Assembly: GCF_001613005.1 (NCBI RefSeq)
Contig: NZ_BDBN01000081.1
Location: 1-44,307, forward strand
Direction of reading: 5' to 3'
DNA from: Nocardia nova NBRC 15556
Lineage (GTDB): Bacteria; Actinomycetota; Actinomycetes; Mycobacteriales; Mycobacteriaceae
Length of the DNA stretch: 44,307 bases
In this document: piece by piece, positions 22,263 through 30,138 of the stretch
How the letters are laid out: every line of letters starts with the position of its first letter
Position numbering within the stretch: position 1 is the stretch's first letter
Made by a program: the position numbers and the translations under genes
The notes under the pieces: generated by a model
What the model was told of the DNA's origin: nothing
Databases searched by the model: none
Seen by the model: only the letters and a program-made list of their open reading frames with translations

Positions 22263-23648
22263 GTGAACTGGACCGTCGACGTACCGATCGATCGCTTGCC
22301 GGAACTGCCACCGTTGCCTGCCGAGCTCCGTCGGCGACTCGACGCCGCACTCGCCCGCCCCGCCCTGCAGCAGCCGTCGTGGGATCCCGAGCAGGCCGCC
22401 ACCATGCGCACCGTCCTCGAGAGTGTGCCGCCGCTGTGCGTGCCCGCCGAGGTCGAGGAGTTGCGCCTGCGACTGGCCGAGGTGGCCCGCGGCGAAGCCT
22501 TCCTGATGCAGGGTGGCGACTGCGCGGAAACCTTCGCCGACAACACCGAGCCGCATATCCGCGGAAACATCCGCACCCTGCTGCAGATGGCGGTGGTGCT
22601 GACCTACGGCGCGAGCCTGCCGGTGGTGAAGGTGGCCCGGATCGCGGGCCAGTACGCCAAACCCCGCTCGGCCGACGTCGACGCACTCGGCCTCAAGTCC
22701 TATCGCGGCGACATGGTCAACGCGCTGGTCGCCGACGCGGCCCAGCGCGAGCACGACCCCTCGCGGCTGGTGCGCGCCTACGCCAACGCCAGCGCGGCGA
22801 TGAACCTGGTGCGCGCGCTCACCGGCGCCGGGATGGCCGATCTGCACAAGGTGCACGACTGGAACCGCGATTTCGTCGCGCAGTCGCCGGCGGGTGCCCG
22901 CTACGAGCAGATGGCCTCCGAGATCGACCGCGGCCTGGCGTTCATGAACGCCTGCCGGGTGCAGGATCCCAGCCTGCAGTCGGCCAAGATCTACTGCAGC
23001 CACGAGGCGCTGGTCCTCGACTACGAGCGAGCGATGCTGCGGCTGTCCCACAACGCCGCCGGCGATCCGGTGCTCTACGACCTGTCCGCGCATTTCCTGT
23101 GGATCGGTGAGCGCACCCGGCAGCTCGACGGCGCCCATATCGCCTTCGCCGAACTGCTGGCCAACCCGATCGGCATCAAGATCGGCCCGACCACCACGCC
23201 GGATCAGGCGGTGGAATACGTCGAGCGGCTCGATCCCACCAACGAGCCGGGCCGGCTCACCCTGGTCGCGCGGATGAGCAACACCAAGGTCCGCGACGTG
23301 CTGCCGCCCATCATCGAGAAGGTGCAGGCCACCGGCCATCAGGTGATCTGGCAGTGCGATCCCATGCACGGCAACACCCACGAATCCTCCACCGGCTACA
23401 AGACCCGCCACTTCGATCGCATCGTCGACGAAGTGCAGGGCTTCTTCGAGGTGCACCACGCGCTGGGCACCCATCCGGGCGGCCTGCACATCGAGCTCAC
23501 CGGCGAGAACGTCACCGAATGCCTCGGCGGCGCCCAGGACATCTCGGATCTGGATCTGGAGGACCGCTACGAGACGGCCTGCGACCCGCGTCTCAATACC
23601 CAGCAGTCCTTGGAATTGGCATTCCTGGTCGCCGAGATGCTGCGGTGA
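22263..23648 (+). CDS. aroG: 3-deoxy-D-arabino-heptulosonate 7-phosphate synthase, class II
   Basis: First step of the shikimate pathway: condenses phosphoenolpyruvate and erythrose 4-phosphate. The 461-aa class II (plant-like) enzyme has MQGGDCAETF, a long KSYRGDMVN region, the DPMHGNTHESSTGYKTR block and the GGLHIELTGENVTECLGGAQD metal and substrate site. The 60-residue N-terminal extension (residues before about 85) carries the aromatic-amino-acid regulatory region in the M. tuberculosis enzyme (Rv2178c). Start at GTG 22263 from the -10 box spacing and the conserved N-terminal NWTVDVPIDRLP. Confidence 0.97.
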   Translation: MNWTVDVPIDRLPELPPLPAELRRRLDAALARPALQQPSWDPEQAATMRTVLESVPPLCVPAEVEELRLRLAEVARGEAFLMQGGDCAETFADNTEPHIRGNIRTLLQMAVVLTYGASLPVVKVARIAGQYAKPRSADVDALGLKSYRGDMVNALVADAAQREHDPSRLVRAYANASAAMNLVRALTGAGMADLHKVHDWNRDFVAQSPAGARYEQMASEIDRGLAFMNACRVQDPSLQSAKIYCSHEALVLDYERAMLRLSHNAAGDPVLYDLSAHFLWIGERTRQLDGAHIAFAELLANPIGIKIGPTTTPDQAVEYVERLDPTNEPGRLTLVARMSNTKVRDVLPPIIEKVQATGHQVIWQCDPMHGNTHESSTGYKTRHFDRIVDEVQGFFEVHHALGTHPGGLHIELTGENVTECLGGAQDISDLDLEDRYETACDPRLNTQQSLELAFLVAEMLR

Positions 23649-23661
23649 CGGATCGGCCGTA

Positions 23662-24054
23662 GTGGACGTCGTATTTCGCAATGACGAGGGCCCCTCGCGC
23701 GGTGACGGCCGCCCGCGCGGGGAAGGTCCGGCCAGCGCGCAGAGCGCGCTCCGGATCGGCAACGCCGATCGCACCATCCTGCGGTTGCTGCGCGATCGCG
23801 ACCGCGACGGGATTCCGTCGGAGGTCGTGCTGCGCGACGGCAGCCGCCTGCTGATCTTCAACATCTGCTGGGGCTACGAGATCTCCTGGGAGTTCGACGT
23901 GTCCCACGGCTACGCGCCTGCCGCTGCCGCCGCGCAGATCACCACCAACATCAGCCCGAGTATCGGCGGGGTGCCGGTGGAGATTTTCACCACCGCGGCG
24001 GTGGTGGCGATCAACGATCCGGAGACCGGTGATCCGTTGCTGGCGGTCGGCTGA
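23662..24054 (+). CDS. hypothetical protein, 130 aa
   Basis: Not recognised. A soluble, Arg/Gly-rich N-terminus (about 30 residues) leads to a compact domain: TILRLLRDRDRDGIPSEVV, LLIFNICWGYEISWEFDVS and a C-terminal VPVEIFTTAAVVAINDPETG. There is no signal peptide or transmembrane helix. The GTG at 23662 lies 13 nt after aroG, so it is probably cotranscribed with it. The C-terminal half has strand-like hydrophobic spacing. Function unknown. Confidence 0.65.
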   Translation: MDVVFRNDEGPSRGDGRPRGEGPASAQSALRIGNADRTILRLLRDRDRDGIPSEVVLRDGSRLLIFNICWGYEISWEFDVSHGYAPAAAAAQITTNISPSIGGVPVEIFTTAAVVAINDPETGDPLLAVG

Positions 24055-24112
24055 CACCGCCTGCCGGGAAATCACGCGGTCGTGACATGATCCGCAAAAG
24101 TTAGCTGTCCAG

Positions 24113-24141
24113 TTGCTGAACGCTCGAACCTGCACTAGGTT
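24113..24141 (+). promoter_or_regulatory. promoter of 24201 gene
   Basis: TTGCTG at 24113-24118 and TAGGTT at 24136-24141 have the ideal 17-nt spacer. The predicted leader is about 50 nt. Confidence 0.55.
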
Positions 24142-24200
24142 TCCAGGCGTGACACTGCAGCGGCAATGGGCTGTGCGGGAAATGTGCTGAGAGGATCGCT

Positions 24201-24515
24201 ATGCAGAGCGCATCGGTAGCCAGGGGATTGCAAACTGCGAGCAGGCCGATCGCCGCCCTCGCCGAACATGTGCTCGAGATCGACGGTGTCCCGGTGACGA
24301 TCGTGATCGAACGCCCGGAGGTCGACCGCGCCGGAATCGCGTGGCGCTGCCGGGTTCGGGTGGTGCGCGGCAACGGCCGGCTCGAACATTCCCAGGTGGT
24401 GGGCGCCAGTGCCAGCGCGGTGCTGCAGCAGGCGCTCGACCTGGCCAGTCGGCGGCTGGGCATCAGCGAGGCCGAACTGCTCGGCGGCGCGGATGTGGGT
24501 GGCGTGCTCGGCTGA
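24201..24515 (+). CDS. hypothetical protein, 104 aa
   Basis: Not recognised. A small soluble protein with a predicted mixed fold: strands EIDGVPVTIVIERPE and AWRCRVRVVRGNGRLEHSQVVG, then the helix SAVLQQALDLASRRLG. GAGAGGA lies 4 to 6 nt before the ATG and a good promoter is present, so the gene looks real. It converges with pknL with only 7 nt between the stops, so any link to the kinase is by position only. Confidence 0.7.
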   Translation: MQSASVARGLQTASRPIAALAEHVLEIDGVPVTIVIERPEVDRAGIAWRCRVRVVRGNGRLEHSQVVGASASAVLQQALDLASRRLGISEAELLGGADVGGVLG

Positions 24516-24522
24516 GCTCGGA

Positions 24523-26505
24523 TCAGAACGGCAGGACGGTGAGGGTGACCGTGGATCCGGGCGCCACATTCGAACCGCCGAACGGTGACTGCACGCGGAC
24601 CGTCCCGCGGTCGCCGCTGAACACCTGGTTCAGCACGACCTTGAGGCCCATCCCCTCGAGTTCGGAGCGGGCCACGGCGGCGTTCTTGCCGGTGACATCG
24701 GGAACCTGGATGGCGTCGGAGACGATCAGCGTCACCGTGGCGCCGGAGAGCACCTGGGTGCCGGCGGCCGGATCGGTGCCCGCGACCTGACCCGACTTGA
24801 TCCTCGCGTCGAAGTCGGTGCGGGTGTCACCGACGGAGAGTCCGGCGTTCTGCAGCGCCGCCTTCGCCTCCTCGACGGTCTTGCCGCGCACATCGGGCAG
24901 CTTCACCGGCTGCGAACCCTTACTGCGGTAGACCTTCACCTGCGCGCCGGTCGGCAGAACCGTGCCGGGGGCCGGATCCAGTTGCGCCACCGACCCTTTC
25001 GGGGCGGTGCTGGGTTTCTCGCCGCCGTCGACGGGGGTGAGCCCGGCATCGCGGATGAGCTGGTTCACCGTCTTCGTGTCCTGGCCGGGCTGAAACTGCG
25101 GCACGTGCGGCTGTCCGCTGGACACCAGGACGGCGACCGTCGACCCCTTCAGCACCTTCGCCCCGGCGGAGGGATCGGTGCCGACCACCCCGCCGACCGG
25201 AATGATGTCGGAGGCCTTGTCGCGCACGGTCGTCCCGAATCCGGCGTCCTTCAGCTTCGCGGTCGCCTGTTCGGTGGTCATCCCGGCGATCGCCGGCACC
25301 GATGAATAACGGCCGACGCCCAGCCACCAGCCGCCGATGCCCAGCAGCAGCGCGAGCACCACCACCACGGCCGCCCAGATGAGCACCCGGCGCCGGGATC
25401 TGCCGCGATCGGGTACGAATTCCGGCCGATGTGGCGGGGCCGGTGGCTGGTGCGGACGCTCCGGTTCGGGCTCGGGCATCGGATGGGCCGCGGTCATGAC
25501 CCGGGTGCGGGACGGTTCGGACGCCAGCCGGGTCGTCGCTTCGGTGACCGGCTGCGGGGTGTGGGCCGGTCCGGGGGCCGCGGCCGGGGTCTGCACGACG
25601 CGGTATCGCGCGGACAGGTGTTCGGCCGATTCCCGGGGGGCAGGTACCCGGTAGTCGGGCAGGTGCAGCACGGTGGCGATGCGATTGAGTTCGGCGGCCA
25701 TCTCGGTGGCATCGGCGAAGCGATGCGCGGGTTCGCGGGCGGTGGCGTGCGCGACCAGATCGTCGAATTCCGGCGGCACGCCCTCGATGAACCGGCTCGG
25801 GCTCGGCACGTCCTTCTCGACCCGCTGATACGCGATCGACAGCGAGGTGTCGCCGGTGAACGGCGCACGGCCGGTGAGCATTTCGAAGATCAGGATGCCG
25901 AAGGAGTACACGTCGCTGCGGGCGTCGGCGTTGCCGGCGGTGACCTGTTCCGGCGACAGGTACGCCGCGGTGCCGAGGATGACGCTGGCCGAGGTCATAT
26001 TCGAGCCGGCCACCGCCCGCACCAGGCCGAAGTCGGCGATCTTCACCTCACCGGCATCGGAGATGAGCACGTTCTCCGGTTTGACGTCGCGGTGCACGAG
26101 TCCCGCGGCATGCGCGACCCCGATCGCGCGCAGCACCGGCTCGGCGACCGCGCGCACCGCGTGCGGCGGCATCGGGCCGCGTTCGCGCAGCAGTTCGCGC
26201 AGGGTGCCGCCCTCGACGAGCTCCATGATGAGGAACGGATACTCCCCGTCGATGCCCTGGTCGTAGACCGCCACGAGCGAGGGGTGCTTGAGCTTGGCCA
26301 CCGAGCGGGCTTCGAATTCGAAGCGGGTCAGGAACTGCGGGTCGCCGGCGAACTTCGGGTCCATCACCTTGATCGCCACGGGCCGGTCCAGCCGGGTGTC
26401 GACTCCCCGGAACACCATCGACATCCCACCGCGCGCGATCGGCGCGTCGATGCGGTAGCGCCCGTCCAGCATCTGGCCGATCAACTGCTGTCCTCCGAAT
26501 TTCAC
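24523..26505 (-). CDS. pknL: PASTA-domain Ser/Thr protein kinase PknL
   Basis: A 660-aa transmembrane kinase. The kinase domain (about 12-280) is complete: the glycine-rich loop ARGGMS, K46 in VAIKVMD, HRDVKPEN (138-145) with catalytic D140, DFG 158-160, an activation loop with T171 and nearby Ser/Thr, and SPEQ in place of APE. A Pro-rich juxtamembrane linker (about 285-370) leads to one membrane helix (about 374-397) and four extracellular PASTA repeats (402-660), the fourth starting IQVPDVTGKN. PASTA domains bind muropeptides or lipid II in relatives. It is divergent from an Rv2175c-like gene, the pair seen in mycobacteria, where PknL lacks PASTA domains. Confidence 0.95.
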   Translation of the reverse strand: MKFGGQQLIGQMLDGRYRIDAPIARGGMSMVFRGVDTRLDRPVAIKVMDPKFAGDPQFLTRFEFEARSVAKLKHPSLVAVYDQGIDGEYPFLIMELVEGGTLRELLRERGPMPPHAVRAVAEPVLRAIGVAHAAGLVHRDVKPENVLISDAGEVKIADFGLVRAVAGSNMTSASVILGTAAYLSPEQVTAGNADARSDVYSFGILIFEMLTGRAPFTGDTSLSIAYQRVEKDVPSPSRFIEGVPPEFDDLVAHATAREPAHRFADATEMAAELNRIATVLHLPDYRVPAPRESAEHLSARYRVVQTPAAAPGPAHTPQPVTEATTRLASEPSRTRVMTAAHPMPEPEPERPHQPPAPPHRPEFVPDRGRSRRRVLIWAAVVVVLALLLGIGGWWLGVGRYSSVPAIAGMTTEQATAKLKDAGFGTTVRDKASDIIPVGGVVGTDPSAGAKVLKGSTVAVLVSSGQPHVPQFQPGQDTKTVNQLIRDAGLTPVDGGEKPSTAPKGSVAQLDPAPGTVLPTGAQVKVYRSKGSQPVKLPDVRGKTVEEAKAALQNAGLSVGDTRTDFDARIKSGQVAGTDPAAGTQVLSGATVTLIVSDAIQVPDVTGKNAAVARSELEGMGLKVVLNQVFSGDRGTVRVQSPFGGSNVAPGSTVTLTVLPF

Positions 26506-26628
26506 CTAGCGGTTGCCGCCCCCGTGACGGCACCCCCGATCGTATAGGCGTGCGCCGTCACGGTCGCTGATGACGTGCTAACGCCCACGTCGAAACCGGG
26601 CGTACGCCGTATCCGGATGCCGACGGAC

Positions 26629-26634
26629 TACCGT
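26629..26634 (+). promoter_or_regulatory. -10 box, leaderless start of 26642 gene
   Basis: TACCGT ends 7 nt before the GTG at 26642, which favours that codon over the in-frame GTG at 26636. Confidence 0.45.
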
Positions 26635-26641
26635 TGTGCGG

Positions 26642-27010
26642 GTGAGTGCATTTCCTTGCAGCGACGATGTCGTTCCCGAATCGGTAACCCTGCTCCCGTT
26701 GCCGGATGTGGCCGAACAACTCGGTATCGCGGTGACCAGAGTGCATCAGATGCTGCGCGATCATCAATTGATCGCGATCCGCCGCGGCGGTATCGCCGGT
26801 ATCCCGAAAGATTTCTTCGATTCCTCGGGCGCGGTCGTCAAGCCCCTGACCGGCCTCATCACGGTGATGCGGGATGCGAAATATACGAACGAGGAAATCC
26901 TCGAGTGGATCTACGCCGAGGACGACACCCTGCCCGGCCGCCCGATCGACGCCATCCACGGGCCGCTCGCCCGCGAGGTCGTCCGCCGGGCCGCGGCCGA
27001 ACCGTTCTGA
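26642..27010 (+). CDS. DNA-binding protein, Rv2175c family
   Basis: A 122-aa winged helix-turn-helix protein related to Rv2175c, a PknL substrate. The N-terminal half carries the HTH-like LPLPDVAEQLGIAVTRVHQMLRDHQLIAIRRGG, then FFDSSGAVVKPLTGLITVM, a tetrahelical middle and the conserved end GPLAREVVRRAAAEPF. The N-terminal tail is short (VSAFPCSDDV) and lacks the early Thr that PknL phosphorylates in M. tuberculosis (Thr9). It is divergent from pknL. The GTG at 26642 is chosen by -10 box spacing; one at 26636 gives two more residues. Confidence 0.9.
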   Translation: MSAFPCSDDVVPESVTLLPLPDVAEQLGIAVTRVHQMLRDHQLIAIRRGGIAGIPKDFFDSSGAVVKPLTGLITVMRDAKYTNEEILEWIYAEDDTLPGRPIDAIHGPLAREVVRRAAAEPF

Positions 27011-27248
27011 GGCGAGCGTTCGGTCCCGGATCGGGAGCGCGCCCGCTCAACGCTGCGAGTGCCGCGCGAGACAGTCGGCGGTGGCGCCGCGCTGGGGCGG
27101 TCGGCGTCGGGCAGTTCGACCGCGGTGACGCCGGTGGCGGCCCTGGTCGCGGCCTGCAGGCCGTCGTCGGTGTGCCGCGCGGTGGTCGCTTCGGACGGGT
27201 CGAGGGCGATGGCGGGGCAGAGGTCCGTCGGTGACGGTGAGTTCGGTG

Positions 27249-28442
27249 TCAGGCGCGGGGCGCGTTCGGCCGTGCCGTACCGAACGCGCGGGGGACCGCG
27301 GTGTGAGAAACGTGGGGGAGCGGGGCGCGCAGCGGCGAGGACGGATTCGCCGGGCGGCGCAATCCGGAACCCAATTCGGTGACCGCGACCCGGAGCCGCC
27401 GTGCGGTGGGAACCGTTGCGCGGCGGTCGAATACGGCGTAGTCGTGGCGCTCGATCTCGTCGAGGATTCCCCCGTACAGCACGGCCGCGGTGCGAATGGC
27501 GGGGCGTACCCGCGGCCGGAGCAGATCGATGCCCGGCGCGGCGGTGCGATAGACCGCGCGGTTCGTCGCGATCAGATGTGCCAAGGCGCGGCGGACCCGC
27601 GGATCGGTCCGGCCGGTACGCCGGCAATGAGCGAGCAGATCGGCGTCGACGCCGAAGGCCGCAAGTTCGTCGCCCGGCAGGTAGATGCGCCCGCGATCGA
27701 GATCTTCGGCGACATCCCGCAGAAAGTTGGTGAGCTGGAACGCCTCACCCAGCGCGGCGGCCGCCGGTTCGGCCTCGGCCACCGGCACCACCGTGCCGAG
27801 GATCGGGAGTAGTTGCAGTCCGATCGCCGCGGCCGAACCGCGCATGTACTCCCGCAATTCGCCCATATCCGCATACCGGTTCCGGAACAGCGGGCTACCC
27901 GGCACATCCATCCGCATGGCATCGAGGAACACCCGGAAGTGGTCGGGCGCAATGCGATACCGGGCGACGGTGTCGACGAGGGCGGCGAGTACCGGGGCGT
28001 CGATCGCCCCGCTTTCCGCGAGCGGGGTCTCTGCCTCCGTTGTGCCGGCAGCGGTCCACCACATCTCGGCGAGGAGCCCCGCATCCTTCAGTGCGGTACG
28101 GAGTTGCGTGTCGATTCGGTCCAGCCGCAATGCCGCCGCGAGGTCGGCGTTTCCGGAATCGGGCGCGGCCTGACTGCTCGTGCGAACGGAGGCGCGATCC
28201 CGTGCCGCGGCGGAGCGCTGGGCGTCGAGCGCACCGAAACCGACCGCGTCGCAAGTGCTTTCGGCGCAATCGACAACATCGTCGACGGTACGGGCGAACG
28301 CGTAGAGCGCGTGCACCGCCGACCGCTGCGGCGGTGACAGTAACCGGGTGGCCAGGAAATAGGTGCGGCCGTGTTCCGCCGCGATGGCTCTGCAATGCCG
28401 GTATGCGGCCGCCAGTTCGGCGTCGGCGCCGCGGCCGGTCAT
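27249..28442 (-). CDS. crtB: phytoene/squalene synthase family, probable phytoene synthase
   Basis: Head-to-head condensation of two GGPP to phytoene, the first committed step to carotenoids. It is 397 aa. Two Asp-rich motifs are seen: DDVVD at 54-58 and RDVAED at 242-247 inside QLTNFLRDVAEDLDRGRIYLPGDEL, plus YFLATRLLSPPQRSAVHALYAFAR at the start. The C-terminal 30 residues are Pro/Arg-rich and poorly structured. The ATG overlaps the mptA stop (ATGA at 28442-28439), so it is coupled to a mannosyltransferase. The neighbouring crtI and crtE favour phytoene rather than squalene as the product. Confidence 0.9.
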   Translation of the reverse strand: MTGRGADAELAAAYRHCRAIAAEHGRTYFLATRLLSPPQRSAVHALYAFARTVDDVVDCAESTCDAVGFGALDAQRSAAARDRASVRTSSQAAPDSGNADLAAALRLDRIDTQLRTALKDAGLLAEMWWTAAGTTEAETPLAESGAIDAPVLAALVDTVARYRIAPDHFRVFLDAMRMDVPGSPLFRNRYADMGELREYMRGSAAAIGLQLLPILGTVVPVAEAEPAAAALGEAFQLTNFLRDVAEDLDRGRIYLPGDELAAFGVDADLLAHCRRTGRTDPRVRRALAHLIATNRAVYRTAAPGIDLLRPRVRPAIRTAAVLYGGILDEIERHDYAVFDRRATVPTARRLRVAVTELGSGLRRPANPSSPLRAPLPHVSHTAVPRAFGTARPNAPRA

Positions 28443-30070
28443 TGCTTGGGTCTGCCCGAATCGGCGCGCAGCCGCAGCGGATCCACCTTGCGCAGCGACA
28501 GCGCCGCCACCACGGCGACGAAGGTGGCCGCCGCGACGTGCCAGACGTTGTAGAGGCCGATCGAGCCGCCCGGCTGGAACACCAGCATCAGCCAGGTGCA
28601 CAACCCCACCAGGATCATCAGGGTGGTGGTCGACATGGCGAATCCGGCGGCCAGCGCCAGCGGCCACGAGTAGTACCAGGGCAGCGCCGCCGGCGACAGG
28701 ATCACGATCGCGACGAAGGCGATGAGAATGCCCATCACCGCATCGCGTTCCGAGCTCTTGTAGCGCCACCAGGTCCACGCCAGGATGGCGACCAGTGCGA
28801 GCGCGCAGAGTCCGCGCGTCCACACCAGCACCTCGCCGAGATTCAGCGGCGTCACCCAGGTGACCATGTGCGCCATGATCGTCGGCAGCGAGAGCCAGTT
28901 GATGATCTTCTTCGACCCCGACAGCGCGGTCAGCCAGCCGATACCGACACCCGCGGCCGCGGAGGCGGCCACGAAGACCACCGCGAACACCGACACGCCG
29001 AGGCCCGCGATCTTGACGAAGGTCCGAATCGGGTGCGGCAGCGGCCCCTTGTTCTCCGCGGCTCGCCGCTCGCGTTCGTGAATCATCCAGATCCACACCA
29101 GGAACGGCAGCGCCACCCCGGCAGTCGCCTTGATCGCGACACCGATCGCGACCACCACGATGCCGGCCGCGTGGTGGCGCTCCAGCACCAGGGCGATGCC
29201 GGCCGCCATCAGGCCGACCATGAGCATCTCGTTGTGCACGCCGCCGATCAGATGGATCAGCACCAGCGGGTTGAGCACCGCCAGCCACAGCGCCACCGTC
29301 GGCTTACCGCCGAGGTGTTTGGTCATATGGGGGACGGCCCACATCATCAGGGCCAGTCCCGGCAGCATGACCAGGCGCATCGCGATGGTGCCGGCCACCA
29401 CGTTGTCACCGGTGATACTGGTGATGGCCTGCCCCATGAGCAGGAAGATCGGGCCGTAGGGTGCGGTGGTGGTGGTCCAGACCGGGCTCACATTGTCCAG
29501 CAGCACACCGGGATTCACCACCGGCCCGACCTTGTACGGGTCGAAACCGTCGCGCAACAGCGCGCCCTGCGCCAGATACGAGTACACGTCCTGGCTGAAC
29601 ATGGGCACCGCGAACAGCAGCGGCAGAATCCAGATGCCGACGATCACTCGCAGTTCGTTCAGCGTCACGGTGCTGCCGGGGCCGCGGCGGGCGCCGGTGC
29701 CGATGGTGATGCGTCCCAACCGGACCCACGCGATGATCATCGACAGCACACCCAGCCACACCACGATGGTGGCCAGCGCGTAGCCGTGCCCGAATCGCAG
29801 CCAGGACAGGTGGGCCGCTTCCAGCAGGGGATCGCTGCGGCGCACCGCGCCGGCGCCCAAGCCGCCGAAGGTGATCAGAACCGCGCCCCAGAAGCCGAGC
29901 AGGGCGGCGTGGCCCTCGGGGCTGCGGAAGAAGTCGCCCGCCCAGCGCACCCACCAGCGCACGGTGTGCACGGCCGGCTCGGGGACCGGCACGGTGGTCA
30001 CCGGCACCGTGGTAACGGTGCTGGTCATCGGCGCTGTCGCGGGGGCAGTGTCCATATCGGGGGTCGGCAT
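28439..30070 (-). CDS. mptA: alpha-1,6-mannosyltransferase of lipomannan (GT-C fold)
   Basis: Polyprenyl-phosphomannose-dependent elongation of the mannan core of lipomannan and lipoarabinomannan on the outer face of the membrane. A 543-aa multispanning protein with at least ten hydrophobic helices. The first loop carries FSQDVYSYLAQGALLRDGFDPY, the GT-C catalytic acidic motif. NPLVLIHLIGGVHNEMLMVGL is the hallmark of the MptA/GT87 family. The ATG has GGGGGGAAG upstream. It lies in the same operon as crtI (68 nt upstream) and crtB (4-nt overlap), though its mycobacterial orthologue (Rv2174) sits next to idsA2. Confidence 0.94.
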   Translation of the reverse strand: MPTPDMDTAPATAPMTSTVTTVPVTTVPVPEPAVHTVRWWVRWAGDFFRSPEGHAALLGFWGAVLITFGGLGAGAVRRSDPLLEAAHLSWLRFGHGYALATIVVWLGVLSMIIAWVRLGRITIGTGARRGPGSTVTLNELRVIVGIWILPLLFAVPMFSQDVYSYLAQGALLRDGFDPYKVGPVVNPGVLLDNVSPVWTTTTAPYGPIFLLMGQAITSITGDNVVAGTIAMRLVMLPGLALMMWAVPHMTKHLGGKPTVALWLAVLNPLVLIHLIGGVHNEMLMVGLMAAGIALVLERHHAAGIVVVAIGVAIKATAGVALPFLVWIWMIHERERRAAENKGPLPHPIRTFVKIAGLGVSVFAVVFVAASAAAGVGIGWLTALSGSKKIINWLSLPTIMAHMVTWVTPLNLGEVLVWTRGLCALALVAILAWTWWRYKSSERDAVMGILIAFVAIVILSPAALPWYYSWPLALAAGFAMSTTTLMILVGLCTWLMLVFQPGGSIGLYNVWHVAAATFVAVVAALSLRKVDPLRLRADSGRPKQ

Positions 30071-30138
30071 GGTTCGTCTTCCCCCCGGGAATGTCGGTGC
30101 GGTGCGGAACCGCGGGAGTGGTCAGTTCGCGGGCCAGT

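Noticed and set aside
27011..27248. Possible gene remnant between the Rv2175c-like gene and crtB
   Set aside because: Open frames exist on both strands but none has a start signal or recognisable family; composition alone explains them.
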